This document shows, piece by piece, positions 49,504 through 60,232 of a DNA stretch of 64,000 nucleotides (the stretch's first letter is position 1; each line of letters opens with the position of its first letter). Source of the DNA: Candidatus Binataceae bacterium (lineage in GTDB: Bacteria > Desulfobacterota > Binatia > Binatales > Binataceae). The stretch spans positions 124,001 through 188,000 of the forward strand of contig JADMIL010000001.1 in assembly GCA_015478645.1 (NCBI GenBank), in the 5' to 3' direction. Below the pieces are notes generated by a model. It was given only the letters and a program-made list of their open reading frames with translations. It had not been told where the DNA came from and ran no database searches. The translations under genes were made by a program, and so were the position numbers.

Positions 49504-51063
49504 TCAAGCAAAGGCCGCCGCGACGATCCCGCGCGCCTCGAGATACGCCGCGATCGTCGCCGCCCGCGCCTGCGCATCGGCCAGCGCCACGTAACCGTCC
49601 GGCCGCACCAGGTAGAGCGCGTTTTGCCGCAGTCCGGCCCGGCCCATCGCCGCGCGCCATCGAAATTGATGCAACGGCAGCTTGCGCTCGTCGCACACCG
49701 CGCGGATCTCGGGCGCCGCCTCACCATAGACATGGACTTGCCACGCGATCGCCGCCAGCGGCGTGAAGTTATCGCCCGCGACGCCCTCGCGCTCCGCCTC
49801 CACCCACGGCAAGCGGTCGCCGCCGTATACGGCTCCCGCATTCCCCTCACTCAGGAGGCTGGTGCGATAGCTCACGGCGGTCTGCGAGATCGTGCGAAAC
49901 ATGAAGCGGCGCACCGCCGCTACCCTGAATAGCCACGGAATCACCCGCGGCACGATCTGAAGCCGCACGCGCCGCGCGATCGCGCCACGGTTGGTAACCG
50001 CGCTGAACGCCCGATCGGTGGTCGCGACCAGCCGCCGCGCAAAGGCGCTTCGCTCCGGCTCGTAGCTGTCCAGGATCGCCGCGCCCGCCCGTCCCTGGAT
50101 CACCGCCGCGAGTTTCCACGACAGGTTCACCGCGTCGCCGATCCCGGTGTTCATCCCCTGTCCGCCCACCGGACTATGGATATGCGCGGCGTCACCCAGG
50201 ATGAATGCGCGCCCCTTGCGGAAATAATCCGCCACCCGATGATGCACGCGGTAGGTCGAAAACCAGTTCACCCGCTCGACCTCGATCTTCATCTCCGCGA
50301 TCACGCGATTGCTCACGTCCGCCCATCCGAGCCCCTCGCGCCGATCCTCGGCCGATTCCTGCAGCGTGCCGATCAGCCGCGCATGCCCGTCGGCCTTGAG
50401 CGGAAAAGCCGCGAGAAAATCGCTCGCGTCGAGCCCGACATGCAGCTCGCCGTTGATCGCGGGTCCACGCGCCGCCACGTCGGCGACGTAGTAAAGATGT
50501 GCATACGAGCCGCCCGGAAAGCCGATCCTGAGTCCCTCGCGGACCGTCGAATGGGCCCCGTCGCATCCCGCGAGGTACGCCGCCGTGCAAGTCTCGAGCG
50601 CGCCATGAGGCCCCTTGAGCCGCGCCACCACGCCGGCCGCCATCTCCTCGAATTCCATCAGCTCCGTGCACCGCTCGACCGTGACGCCGGCCGCGCCGAG
50701 GCGCTCGACCAACAGCCGCTCGTGCTCGTCCTGGGGAAAGATAATCGGATACGAAAACGGGCTCATGCCCGCGCCCAGTTCGCCGATAATCGCCCGCGCC
50801 GTATGCGCGCCGGCGACCCAGAAGTTGACCGCCGCGACCTTCCGTCCGCGCGCGACCACCTCGTCGGCAATTCCGATCTGATTGTAAAACTCGAGCGTGC
50901 GCGCCTGCACCACGAGCGCCCGCGAGGTCGTCCCCGGCTCGGCCGTCTTATCGACGATCCTCACGCGCACGCCAATCCGCGTGAGCCACATCGCCATCAC
51001 CAGCCCGGTCGGCCCCGCGCCGACGATCAATACGTCCACGGCGTCCGTCCCGCTCATCGTCAA
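49504..51063 (-). CDS. FAD-dependent aromatic monooxygenase (PheA/TfdB type)
   Basis: VLIVGAGPTGLVMAMWLTRIGVRVRIVDK; AFILGDAAHIHSPVGGQGMNTGIGDAVNLSWKL. Confidence 0.9.
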   Translation of the reverse strand: MTMSGTDAVDVLIVGAGPTGLVMAMWLTRIGVRVRIVDKTAEPGTTSRALVVQARTLEFYNQIGIADEVVARGRKVAAVNFWVAGAHTARAIIGELGAGMSPFSYPIIFPQDEHERLLVERLGAAGVTVERCTELMEFEEMAAGVVARLKGPHGALETCTAAYLAGCDGAHSTVREGLRIGFPGGSYAHLYYVADVAARGPAINGELHVGLDASDFLAAFPLKADGHARLIGTLQESAEDRREGLGWADVSNRVIAEMKIEVERVNWFSTYRVHHRVADYFRKGRAFILGDAAHIHSPVGGQGMNTGIGDAVNLSWKLAAVIQGRAGAAILDSYEPERSAFARRLVATTDRAFSAVTNRGAIARRVRLQIVPRVIPWLFRVAAVRRFMFRTISQTAVSYRTSLLSEGNAGAVYGGDRLPWVEAEREGVAGDNFTPLAAIAWQVHVYGEAAPEIRAVCDERKLPLHQFRWRAAMGRAGLRQNALYLVRPDGYVALADAQARAATIAAYLEARGIVAAAFA

Positions 51064-51128
51064 TCCATTCCTTGGGCGAGACTATGCGCGGGCCGCGGCA
51101 CATCGCGATCGCCCGCGGCGCGCGCCGC

Positions 51129-52013
51129 TCACCCGGTATGCGCCAGGACGAACTGGCCCATCTTGTCGATCGCCTGCTGTCCCTCCGGCAGGATCTTCGC
51201 GAACACGTGCCATACGTGCATCATGTCCTGCCACACTTCCAGCTCGACCTTGACCCCGGCGGCCTTGGCCCGTTCCGCGACCCGCGTGGAATCGTCGAGC
51301 AGGATCTCCGCCTCGCCCACCTGGATCAGCATCGGCGGCATCCCGCGATAGTCGCCATGCAGCGGCGAGGCCAGCGGATTGCGCGGGTCCTGGTCACCGA
51401 CGTAAACCTTGGCCATCGGCTTGAGGCTCGCCTGATCGACCATCGGATCGCGCGCCGCCTTGGTCGTCACCGAATCACCCGTCGCCTCCATGTCGGTCCA
51501 CGGCGAGATCGTCGCCGTCGCGGCCGGCAGCGCGACGCCCTGATCGCGCAGCGCCAGGATCGTCGCGAGGGTCAATCCTCCGCCCGCCGAATCGCCAGAG
51601 ATCACGATCTTGCCCGGCTTGTAGCCCTGCGCGAGCAGCCACTTGTAGACCGCTGTGGCGTCGTCGACCGCCGCCGGAAACGGATCCTCGGGCGCCAGCC
51701 GGTAATCAATCGCGAGCGCCTTGGCCTGCGCCGCGCGTGCGATCCGCGCGACCATCGCGCGATGCGTATTGACCGAACCCATCACGTAGCCGCCGCCATG
51801 CAGATACAGGATCACCCGATCGTCGGCGGCGCCCGGCGGCACGATCCATTCGCCCTTGACGCCCGCTGCCGCGACCGGCGTGCAGGTCACGTCCTTGGCC
51901 ACGCGCTCGGCGAACTTCTCCATTCCGCCGCGCATCTGGCCGAAGCTGGCGTTGGGGTTGCGTGGTTGCGCCTTGAGGATTTCCAGAACCTTGCCAAGTT
52001 GTTCACTCGCCAT
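51129..52013 (-). CDS. Alpha/beta hydrolase, hormone-sensitive-lipase-like
   Basis: VILYLHGGGYVMGS; ISGDSAGGGLTLA. Confidence 0.9.
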   Translation of the reverse strand: MASEQLGKVLEILKAQPRNPNASFGQMRGGMEKFAERVAKDVTCTPVAAAGVKGEWIVPPGAADDRVILYLHGGGYVMGSVNTHRAMVARIARAAQAKALAIDYRLAPEDPFPAAVDDATAVYKWLLAQGYKPGKIVISGDSAGGGLTLATILALRDQGVALPAATATISPWTDMEATGDSVTTKAARDPMVDQASLKPMAKVYVGDQDPRNPLASPLHGDYRGMPPMLIQVGEAEILLDDSTRVAERAKAAGVKVELEVWQDMMHVWHVFAKILPEGQQAIDKMGQFVLAHTG

Positions 52014-52149
52014 TCGCGCGCTCCTCCGAAACTGTTTCGCGGATGCTAAGGGTTCAGCCGCTGCGCCCCGTCAGGTCGCGCGCGGCCACGAGTTACTTGC
52101 GCTAGCACAGTCCCGCCCGCCCCGTACAGGATAGCCCCCGCCGCGCTTC

Positions 52150-53121
52150 ATGCTATTCACGATCGCGACCGCTCGCCGCGGTCACGGAGTTCGTCTATTG
52201 AATCACCCCGCTCGTCTGACGCTCGCCGCGCTCGCCTTCGCCGCCCTCTTCTGCCGCGCAACTCCGGCCTGGGCGTGGGGTAATCAGGGCCACGAGATTG
52301 TCGCGATCATCGCCGCCGATAACCTTACCCCTGCGGCCCAATCCCACGTCGCCCAAATCCTCGGCACGAGCGACACCCCCGAAGCGATCGCGCGCGCGAT
52401 GGCCGAGGCGTCGACCCGACCCGATACCGAATTTCGCGACGAAGATCGCGCGACGGCGCCCTGGCACTTCATCGATATCTGCCTGCGGGACGGGCCCGCC
52501 GACATCGCCGCGCGATGCCGCGGCGGAGCCTGCGTCACCGCCAAAATCGACGATTACGTAGAGCGCCTGCGCGACGGGCGCTACGACAACTGGGGTCGGT
52601 CGGGCGATCTGGCCTTCGTCATCCATCTGGTCGGCGACGTTCATCAGCCGCTGCACGCCACCAACGACGCCGACGAAGGCGGCAATTGCATCGCCGTGGA
52701 TCGCCCCGCCCGCGCGCGTAATCTGCACGCCCTGTGGGACAATACCCTCGTCTACCGGCTTGAGGGCGATCTTGAGGCGCGCGGCGCCGCGGCCACCGCC
52801 CACGACCTCGAACGAACTTACGCCGCCGAGCGGGCCACCGACGTATGGCGCGCGAACAGCGCCGACGACATCGCCTGGGAATCGCATCAGATTGCCCGCA
52901 CGGAGATCTATGGCGCGCTGCACCTGCCGATCAAGCCGTGCCCCTCGGCGGTCCACGGATGCTCGAATGCCCCGGGGGTGACGCTCGACCTCGACGATTC
53001 CTACCTCGATCACGCCAGCGTCATCGCGGGCCATCAGCTTGCGAAAGCGGGCTTTCGCCTGGCCAGCCTCTTAAACGGTATTTGGAGCGGTCCGGCCCGC
53101 GCCACCGATCTCACGCGATGA
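52150..53121 (+). CDS. S1/P1-type nuclease, secreted
   Basis: Signal then AWGNQGHEIVAIIAADNLTPAAQ; FVIHLVGDVHQPLHATNDADEGGN. Confidence 0.88.
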   Translation: MLFTIATARRGHGVRLLNHPARLTLAALAFAALFCRATPAWAWGNQGHEIVAIIAADNLTPAAQSHVAQILGTSDTPEAIARAMAEASTRPDTEFRDEDRATAPWHFIDICLRDGPADIAARCRGGACVTAKIDDYVERLRDGRYDNWGRSGDLAFVIHLVGDVHQPLHATNDADEGGNCIAVDRPARARNLHALWDNTLVYRLEGDLEARGAAATAHDLERTYAAERATDVWRANSADDIAWESHQIARTEIYGALHLPIKPCPSAVHGCSNAPGVTLDLDDSYLDHASVIAGHQLAKAGFRLASLLNGIWSGPARATDLTR

Positions 53122-53282
53122 CGCGCGGCAGGAATCAGTAGAATGCGTCGGTTGACGAGCGGGGGGAAGAGGCCAATCCAGGAGACCGCCGCGAGGGCGA
53201 GCATCAATCCATCCGCACAGCCGAGCGCCGGGCCGCGTTCAGCTCCGCCAGGCCTCGGACGTTAACCGGTCGCAGCCGCCGA

Positions 53283-54497
53283 TCAGTTGCTGCGGACCAT
53301 CTTCCTGACGAACTTGCCACCGCACGCCTCGATCCCTTCCGCGATGGTCGAGCCCCTGGTCGCCGTCAGATGCGGCGCACCACCCCAGCAGTTGCCCTGC
53401 GAGAGGATATGGCCGTCGAGCGTGAGACTGTTCAACGCGATCGAGTTGTCGGTCAGTGTGATGATCGATCTCGGGCCGCCGACCAATTGGAAGGTCGGGC
53501 TGTTGCCCAGCATGAAGAAGGTCGAGGCCGTGATGAACAGCGACCCGGTGCTCTGGTAGTCGATAATCGGCGCGTTGGCCGGCGAGAACTTGTAGTCGAC
53601 ATTGGTCAGGCTGACGTTGACGCCGTCGGTCCCCGTGCGCAGCAGGGTCGCCTGGTCGCCTTCCGCCGACACGTTCACGATTTCGATCGAATGCTGGTAA
53701 AAGCCCCAGGTGCCGTTCGACACGTTCTCGAAATCAAAAGCGACGTCGGTCAGGTCGTCGAAGTGCGTGCCCGACATCTTGATCGAACCGCCTTGCATGT
53801 AGACTCCGATCGGGCCGTAGCCGACGATCCCGCCCTGGATCGTCAGGCCGAGCGGATTGACGCCGCTGATCGAGTAGCCGGCGTGGGTGAAATTGTTGAT
53901 ATCGACATTCTCGATGAAGCCCAGGTCGTTGTTCCAGTCCGCATTGGCCGGATTATAGTACTTGATGCCGTCGACGATGCTGGCGGCGCTCAGCGATCCG
54001 ACTTCGACATCCTTGATCGTCAGGTGGGTCGCTTCGCCGCCGGCCGCCGAGTCCGACTCGATTCCGGCCGAAGGTGGCGCGCCGCTCAGCCCAAAGACCG
54101 AGAGGTTCTCGATCGTGCAGTGCATCGCGTCGGTGAACAGCACCACCGGCTTGCCGGCCATCCCGGAGGTCGGCTGCAGGTCGGTGGCAAATACGCCGTC
54201 GCCCAGAATCCGCAGGCCCATTACCTTGGTGATCGTGAGACTCGCGCTGATCCCGTAATTCCCGGCGGGAAGGTAGATCGTGTCGCCATTGCCGCCAGCG
54301 CTGTTGATCGCCGCCTGAATCGCCGCCGTGGCGTCGCTGCCGTCGCCCTTGGCACCGAAGTCCGCGACGTTGATAAAGGCCGCCGCGGTTCCCGCATAGC
54401 CGGCCAGCAGGAGTATCGCTCCGGCCGCGGCAGGCGCCCATCGGTTGAGCCTGAAGTTCGGAGCGCTGGCGATGCGGTTAATGTTGCGTTTGAGCAT
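53283..54497 (-). CDS. Secreted right-handed beta-helix (pectate-lyase superfamily-like) protein
   Basis: INVADFGAKGDGSDATAAIQAAINSAGGNGDTIYLPAGNYGIS. Confidence 0.85.
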   Translation of the reverse strand: MLKRNINRIASAPNFRLNRWAPAAAGAILLLAGYAGTAAAFINVADFGAKGDGSDATAAIQAAINSAGGNGDTIYLPAGNYGISASLTITKVMGLRILGDGVFATDLQPTSGMAGKPVVLFTDAMHCTIENLSVFGLSGAPPSAGIESDSAAGGEATHLTIKDVEVGSLSAASIVDGIKYYNPANADWNNDLGFIENVDINNFTHAGYSISGVNPLGLTIQGGIVGYGPIGVYMQGGSIKMSGTHFDDLTDVAFDFENVSNGTWGFYQHSIEIVNVSAEGDQATLLRTGTDGVNVSLTNVDYKFSPANAPIIDYQSTGSLFITASTFFMLGNSPTFQLVGGPRSIITLTDNSIALNSLTLDGHILSQGNCWGGAPHLTATRGSTIAEGIEACGGKFVRKMVRSN

Positions 54498-54922
54498 GCC
54501 ATGAGTAAGTGCAACTGCGGGGCCAGCAATCGCCGGCTACCGTATCCCACTATCAACTGACTAATCAGACGATAGCGAATCGCCAGGTCCAATCTGGAAC
54601 AGCCCGCGAGGCCGCTGCGGGTTGAATTGGCGCAATCGTTACGAACGAATTCCCACTTCCGGGACGCGCGGCGCATTTCCATCTTCATCCGAACACTACA
54701 GCGCGTATATGACGTGTCAGACTAATCAAAGCCCCGTCAGGACGAAGCATTTCACTTCTCGACCTTCAATCGCTCACCGCGCCAACTGATTCCGATTCCC
54801 AATTTGCCACGAACCATCGGCCGTGCGTGTGCTATTGGTTAATATGATCGATCAGTTGACCGGGCGCGCGCCCTGAACTAACTATCGATCAAAGCGCACG
54901 CTATGAATAACTACCAGATCCG

Positions 54923-56509
54923 GTGAACGAATCAGCGACAGTGCTCCGTGATCACGCGGCCCTTGCGGCCGACGACGCCGCCCGCCCAATCGACGCGGCG
55001 CGCATGCGTTCGTGGTACGAGATCGTCACGCGTCCACCCGCCGGATCGTTCACTCTCGCCCGGCGCGTGGCCTTCATTCTCGCTTTCGCATTGCTGATCG
55101 CCGCGCTCAATCTCTTCGGCTCGTCCAATCCGACCGTGCGCGAGCGACTGCTCGCGTCGGCAATTATCGCGCTCTCCGCCGTGCCCGCGTGGCTCTGGAT
55201 GGACGGGCGGGATCCGGGGCTGCCGCTGATGCCGTTCTTCGGACTGATCTTCACGACCTACTATGCCGCGCCGCTCTTCATAGTCCGGGATTACGGCACG
55301 ATGTGGGTCGCCGCGCCGATCTCGCATCTCTATGTCGCGCGCGCGCTCGAACTGATTCTGCTCGGGCTGGCCTGCGTGATGGCGGGCTATTACGGACCGC
55401 AGCGCCTGCTCCTGCAAGAGGTGCTGCCGCGAGTCACGATGCGTTGGCGGCGCGTCGGCAACATCAAGTTCGACGGCATATTGTTCAGTATCGCCGGCTT
55501 GGCCGTCTATCTGATCGACCGGACGGTCGAGATTCCCGCAAGCGTCGCCCAGCTTGCGACCTTCGCCTCCGATCTCTGCCTCATCGGCATGTGCATCCTG
55601 CTGGTGCTGCAACTGATCGGCCGGCTGGATCGCGCGACCGGACTGTTCCTGTGGCTCGTCCTGGTGCCGCTGCGCTTCTGGTTCGGACTCGGTTCGGGCC
55701 TGACCTCGCAAGGCCTGATCGTCGCCGTCACGCTGATCTTCACTTATGCCGCGATCCGCCGACGCATCCCATGGCTCATCCTGATGATCGGCGGCGCGGC
55801 GTTCTTCATCCTGCGGCCGGCCGAGGGCGCCTTTCGCCTGATGACCTGGAGCGGCGGCATCATGCAGCAGGCGTCGCAGCTCGATCAGACCCGGATGCTC
55901 GCCCAACTGGTCGGCCAAACCGCGACCGGACTCGTCGCGGGTGAGGACGGATCGACCGACGAGCTGGTCCAGATTTCGCTGCGCCGCCTCGAGACCGATA
56001 CGCTGACCTTCGCCGACGTGCTGCACGATACGCCCGGGATCGTGCCCTACTGGTACGGCGCGAGTTACTATCCGCTGCTGTACAAGCCGATTCCGCGCTT
56101 TATCTGGCCCGACAAGCCCGCGGAGATCACCGGCCAGACCTTCGGCCATCGCTACGGCCTGCTCGATCAGAATAATTCAAGTACTTCTTTCAATTTATCC
56201 CAGCTTATCGAGGGCTATAGCAACTTCGGCGTGCCCGGCCTGATCATCTCGATGTTCCTGTTCGGGATGCTCTATCGCGCGACCCAGATACTGTTCGTGC
56301 ATCCGGGAATGGGCCTTGGCGCAGTCGTCGGCGCGGTCTACACCTGCGTCAACCTACTGCAGATCGAATCGGCGACCTCACTGGTGCTCGGCGGCACGCT
56401 GTGGGGATTGATCTACCTAGTGCTGCTCAATTTGCTGATCCAGTCGGCCGAACTCGCTTCCCCTCCGTCCGCGACCGCGATTGGCACGGCACGCGCCACA
56501 TCGCCATAG
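54923..56509 (+). CDS. Polytopic membrane protein, possibly polysaccharide polymerase-like
   Basis: About 12 hydrophobic segments; GTG start; ...NNSSTSFNLSQLIEGYSNFGVPGLIISMFLFGMLYR. Confidence 0.6.
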   Translation: MNESATVLRDHAALAADDAARPIDAARMRSWYEIVTRPPAGSFTLARRVAFILAFALLIAALNLFGSSNPTVRERLLASAIIALSAVPAWLWMDGRDPGLPLMPFFGLIFTTYYAAPLFIVRDYGTMWVAAPISHLYVARALELILLGLACVMAGYYGPQRLLLQEVLPRVTMRWRRVGNIKFDGILFSIAGLAVYLIDRTVEIPASVAQLATFASDLCLIGMCILLVLQLIGRLDRATGLFLWLVLVPLRFWFGLGSGLTSQGLIVAVTLIFTYAAIRRRIPWLILMIGGAAFFILRPAEGAFRLMTWSGGIMQQASQLDQTRMLAQLVGQTATGLVAGEDGSTDELVQISLRRLETDTLTFADVLHDTPGIVPYWYGASYYPLLYKPIPRFIWPDKPAEITGQTFGHRYGLLDQNNSSTSFNLSQLIEGYSNFGVPGLIISMFLFGMLYRATQILFVHPGMGLGAVVGAVYTCVNLLQIESATSLVLGGTLWGLIYLVLLNLLIQSAELASPPSATAIGTARATSP

Positions 56510-56527
56510 CGAGATCCGGACCAGGCG

Positions 56528-57280
56528 CTATTTCACCATTCGGCCGAAAATATCGGCGCGGATCCCCGCCAGCATATCGAAGCGATTGACCACGCGCTCG
56601 TAGCCGACGCCGGCCAAAAAAGCGATCGGATTGAAGACCAGGTAGCTTGGCTCGGCCTCGCACATCCGCAGTTCGACCGACGCGAAATCCGCCGCGCGCG
56701 CGATTTGGCCCAGCGCCGCGCGCGAGTTCATCCGATGGTACGTCGGGTAGGGTTCATGGTTCGCCGTGTCCAGTCCGCGCACCCGGTTGGCGAAGCGCGT
56801 GTGAAACCAATGCGGCGTGGCGCGCGCGACGATCGATACATAGTGCATACGGTTGGGCGTGCGGAAAAAAAATGATCCGCCGGGCCGCAGCACGCGGCGC
56901 ACCTCGCCGGCGAATTGCAGCGGATGCTCGATATGTTCGAGCACGAAATCGCTCAGCACCAGGTCGAACTCGCCGGCCCCGTAGGGCATCGGCGCGCCGG
57001 CCTTGAACACGCGCGCGTCGTCGAGTTCGCGGTTTTCAAGCACGGCCGGGTCGACGTCGGCGCCGGCCACGCGCGCGACCGCGCCCTTGAAGATGCGCAG
57101 GGGCTGATTGGTCGCAGGCCCCGCGCCCAGGTTGAGCATCACGGTCGCCGGCGTGACGAACTCGCGCACCCATCCGTAGAACGCCGCCGTACCGTTGCGC
57201 GCGCCGCCGGGATAGTAGCGATCGATGAGTTTTTTCCTGCCGGGGTGCGCGATGGCCTCTCCGGTTCGCGGACGGCGCCG
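56528..57280 (-). CDS. Class I SAM-dependent methyltransferase (start uncertain)
   Basis: VMLNLGAGPATNQPL...FDLVLSDFVLEHIEHPLQFAGEVRRVLRPGGSFFFRTPN. Confidence 0.8.
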   Translation of the reverse strand, partial: RRRPRTGEAIAHPGRKKLIDRYYPGGARNGTAAFYGWVREFVTPATVMLNLGAGPATNQPLRIFKGAVARVAGADVDPAVLENRELDDARVFKAGAPMPYGAGEFDLVLSDFVLEHIEHPLQFAGEVRRVLRPGGSFFFRTPNRMHYVSIVARATPHWFHTRFANRVRGLDTANHEPYPTYHRMNSRAALGQIARAADFASVELRMCEAEPSYLVFNPIAFLAGVGYERVVNRFDMLAGIRADIFGRMVK

Positions 57281-57282
57281 CG

Positions 57283-57876
57283 CTACTCGGCCTCGCCCGC
57301 CTTCATGCTGCGAAACAGCCGCAGCAGGACCGCGTGAAACTGCGGCTCCTGTTCGCCAATCGGCCCAAAGCATTGTTCGTAGGCGCGTTCGACGATCGGA
57401 ATACATTGCAGGATGATCGCGCGTCCCTCGTCGGTCAGGGTGAGCAGTTTTCTGCGCGTATCGTGCGGATCGGGAGTGCGCGCGATCGCGCGGCGCTTCT
57501 CGAGCGCGCGCACCACCTTCGAGATCAGCATCGGGTCCATCGCGCAGAACTCCGCCAGCCGCACCTGCGACGGCGGCTGGCCGATACGCGTCAGCCACAG
57601 CGTCGATCCGAGCGCGATAAATTGCAGATGAGTAATGCCGTGCGGGACGAACTCGCTGTTCAGCCGGCGCATCCAGCCGTGCGCGGTCTGCCACAGCAGA
57701 TAGCCGAGGCTGTCCTCGGGCTGCTTGAAGCGCGAGACCGAGTCCCAGTCGAACTGCTCAGCCGCACCGACTGCGGCGGAGCTCGCCGCGGGCGCCTTGA
57801 CGGCCGCGGGCGCTAGCTCCCGACCGTCGTCGCGCGCCTCGCTATCCTTCAATTTTTCCACCCCGGAGAGATCCAA
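57283..57876 (-). CDS. MarR family transcriptional regulator
   Basis: PPSQVRLAEFCAMDPMLISKVVRALEKRRAIARTPDPHDTRRKLLTLTDEGR. Confidence 0.88.
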   Translation of the reverse strand: MDLSGVEKLKDSEARDDGRELAPAAVKAPAASSAAVGAAEQFDWDSVSRFKQPEDSLGYLLWQTAHGWMRRLNSEFVPHGITHLQFIALGSTLWLTRIGQPPSQVRLAEFCAMDPMLISKVVRALEKRRAIARTPDPHDTRRKLLTLTDEGRAIILQCIPIVERAYEQCFGPIGEQEPQFHAVLLRLFRSMKAGEAE

Positions 57877-58085
57877 CCAGATTTGGCGAATGGATCATAG
57901 TTGGATCGGCAGTTGAAACAAACGTCGCGCGAGCTTGTTCGGCGGCGCTATGATAAATTAGACGGGCACGATTCGCGCTCGAAATTCGACTGGGATTGTA
58001 GCGTACTTTCGACTGGTTACCGCAGGAGCGTCAGCCGCGTGAATAGACCGTGAACGCGCGAAGCACGCGAGGGACAAGGAGCAAG

Positions 58086-60068
58086 ATGGAATCGAACGGT
58101 GAACATGCGGTGGCGCTCTCCGCGCCGGTATGGTTTCCCAGCGCGGATTACGTGACCGGCAGCCAGCTTGCCCGGCTCGCCGCCGCGATGGGTATCGCCG
58201 CCGACCCCGCCCATCCCGAAGCCGCGTACGCCGAGCTTTACCGCCGCAGTATCACCGACAGCGATACTTTCTGGCGCAAGACGCTCGACCTGCTCGGCAT
58301 CGAATGGTTCGCGCCGTTCACCGCGGTCGTCGACACCTCGGCCGGCGTGCAATGGCCGCGATGGTTCCCGGGCGGCCGCCTCAACCTGACGCACAACGCG
58401 CTCCATCGCCATGCGCGGGGCGCGGACGCTGCCGAGCCAGCAATTATTTGGGAGGGCGAAGACGGCGCGACTGCCACGCTGAGCTACGCGGAGCTGGCGC
58501 GCGAGGTCGGCCGCGCGGCCAATGCCTTGCGCAAGCTCGGCGTCGGTATCGGCGATCGGGTGGGACTGTTTCTGCCGATGATCCCCGAGACCGCAATCGC
58601 GACCCTGGCGATCGCGCAGATCGGCGCAATCTTCATCCCGATCTTCTCGGGTTACGGCGCCGAGGCCGCCGCCGTCCGCCTGAGCGACGCCGGCGCGAAG
58701 GTTCTGATCACCGCCGACGGCTTCTGGCGCCGCGGGCACCCGGTCGCGCTGGCCGACTTCGCCCGCCACGCCGCCGAACTCGCCGGATGCGTCCGGCATA
58801 TCGTCGCGGTGCGCCGCATGGATCGGTCGGCGCCCGTCGCCGGCGCGCTCCATTGGGACGAAATCGTCGCCGCCGAAGCCACCGACGCCCCGGTCGAGTC
58901 GATGGCCAGTATGGACCCGTTCATGATCATCTACACCTCGGGCACCACCGGCCGGGCCAAGGGCACCGTGCATTACCACGCCGGCTTCCCGCTCAAGGGT
59001 GCGCAAGACATGGCGCATCTGTTCGACGTGCGCGCGGGCGAGCGCGTCTTCTGGTTCAGCGACATGGGCTGGATGATGGGTCCGTGGCTGATTATCGGCG
59101 CGCTGACGCTCGGCGCGACCGCCTTCCTCTATGAAGGTGCGCCCGACTTTCCCGCCCCCGATCGGCTGTGGAGCATGATCGCGCGCCATCGCATTACTCA
59201 TCTCGGCATCTCGCCGACGCTGGTGCGCGCGCTGATTCCGTCGGGCGCCGCGCATGCCGATCGGCACGATCTGTCGTCGCTGCGCATCCTCGGATCGACC
59301 GGCGAGGTCTGGAATCCCGAGGCCTGGACCTGGCTGTTCGATCAGGTTGGGCATCGCCGCCGCCCGATCATCAATTATTCGGGCGGCACCGAAATCGCGG
59401 GCGGCCTGCTCGGATGCGTTACGATGCGCCCGATCAGCCCGTGCGGCTTCAACACCGCCGTGCCGGGAATCCACGTCGCCGCACTGGACGACGAAGGGCG
59501 CGAAGTGGTCAACGTGGTCGGCGAACTGGCCGCGCTCAACGTCTGGCCGGGGATGACCAACGGCTTCTGGAACGACCCCGATCGCTATCTCGAAACCTAC
59601 TGGAGCCGCTTCACCGACACCTGGGTGCATGGCGATTGGGCGCTGACCGACGCCGCCGGCAACTGGATGCTGCTCGGGCGCTCCGACGATACGCTCAAGA
59701 TTGCTGGCAAACGGCTGGGCCCGGCCGAAGTCGAGTCGGCGGCGACCGCGATTACCGCGCTTAAGGAGGCGGCGGCGATCGGCGTGCCCCATCCGACCAA
59801 GGGCGAAGTGCCGGTGGTCTTCGCCGTGCTCAAGCCAGGAGCGCAGGCCACGGCGCAACTCGCCGGGCGCGTCGCCGACAAGGTCGCCGAGGTGCTGGGC
59901 AAGCCGCTGCGGCCGCAGGCGGTCTACTTCGTGCCCGATCTGCCGCGCACGCGCAACGGCAAGATCATGCGCCGGGTACTGCGCGCGATTCATCTGGGCA
60001 AGCCGCCGGGCGACCTCGCCGCGCTCGAGAATCCGGCCGCGCTCGAGCATATCCCGCGCTTGCCCTAG
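58086..60068 (+). CDS. AMP-dependent acyl-CoA synthetase (acetyl/acetoacetyl-CoA synthetase-like)
   Basis: MIIYTSGTTGRAKGTVHYHAGFPL; TDTWVHGDWALTDAAGNWMLLGRSDDTLKIAGKRLGPAEVE; PRTRNGKIMRR. Confidence 0.9.
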   Translation: MESNGEHAVALSAPVWFPSADYVTGSQLARLAAAMGIAADPAHPEAAYAELYRRSITDSDTFWRKTLDLLGIEWFAPFTAVVDTSAGVQWPRWFPGGRLNLTHNALHRHARGADAAEPAIIWEGEDGATATLSYAELAREVGRAANALRKLGVGIGDRVGLFLPMIPETAIATLAIAQIGAIFIPIFSGYGAEAAAVRLSDAGAKVLITADGFWRRGHPVALADFARHAAELAGCVRHIVAVRRMDRSAPVAGALHWDEIVAAEATDAPVESMASMDPFMIIYTSGTTGRAKGTVHYHAGFPLKGAQDMAHLFDVRAGERVFWFSDMGWMMGPWLIIGALTLGATAFLYEGAPDFPAPDRLWSMIARHRITHLGISPTLVRALIPSGAAHADRHDLSSLRILGSTGEVWNPEAWTWLFDQVGHRRRPIINYSGGTEIAGGLLGCVTMRPISPCGFNTAVPGIHVAALDDEGREVVNVVGELAALNVWPGMTNGFWNDPDRYLETYWSRFTDTWVHGDWALTDAAGNWMLLGRSDDTLKIAGKRLGPAEVESAATAITALKEAAAIGVPHPTKGEVPVVFAVLKPGAQATAQLAGRVADKVAEVLGKPLRPQAVYFVPDLPRTRNGKIMRRVLRAIHLGKPPGDLAALENPAALEHIPRLP

Positions 60069-60179
60069 GGAACCTCTGCACAAGTTAGGTTGTCATTCTG
60101 AGCGCAGCGAAGAATCCCGGATCCGGGACCCATGCGCTTCGCTCAGGGTGACACCAGAGCCTGGTGCAGAGGTTCCCTA
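60066..60179 (+). repeat. MITE-like imperfect palindromic repeat, copy 1
   Basis: Perfect 16-bp terminal inverted repeats TAGGGAACCTCTGCAC / GTGCAGAGGTTCCCTA. Confidence 0.85.
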
Positions 60180-60232
60180 GCGGGCGCCGCGTCGATAACA
60201 TCGACGCGGCATCTGCGATAGAATCGCTCGCG

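Noticed and set aside
53370-54560. 396-aa plus ORF antisense to the beta-helix gene
   Set aside because: Opposite strand has signal peptide and clear family motif; this is a shadow ORF
58017-60083. 688-aa antisense ORF
   Set aside because: Antisense to the acyl-CoA synthetase with clear AMP-binding motifs
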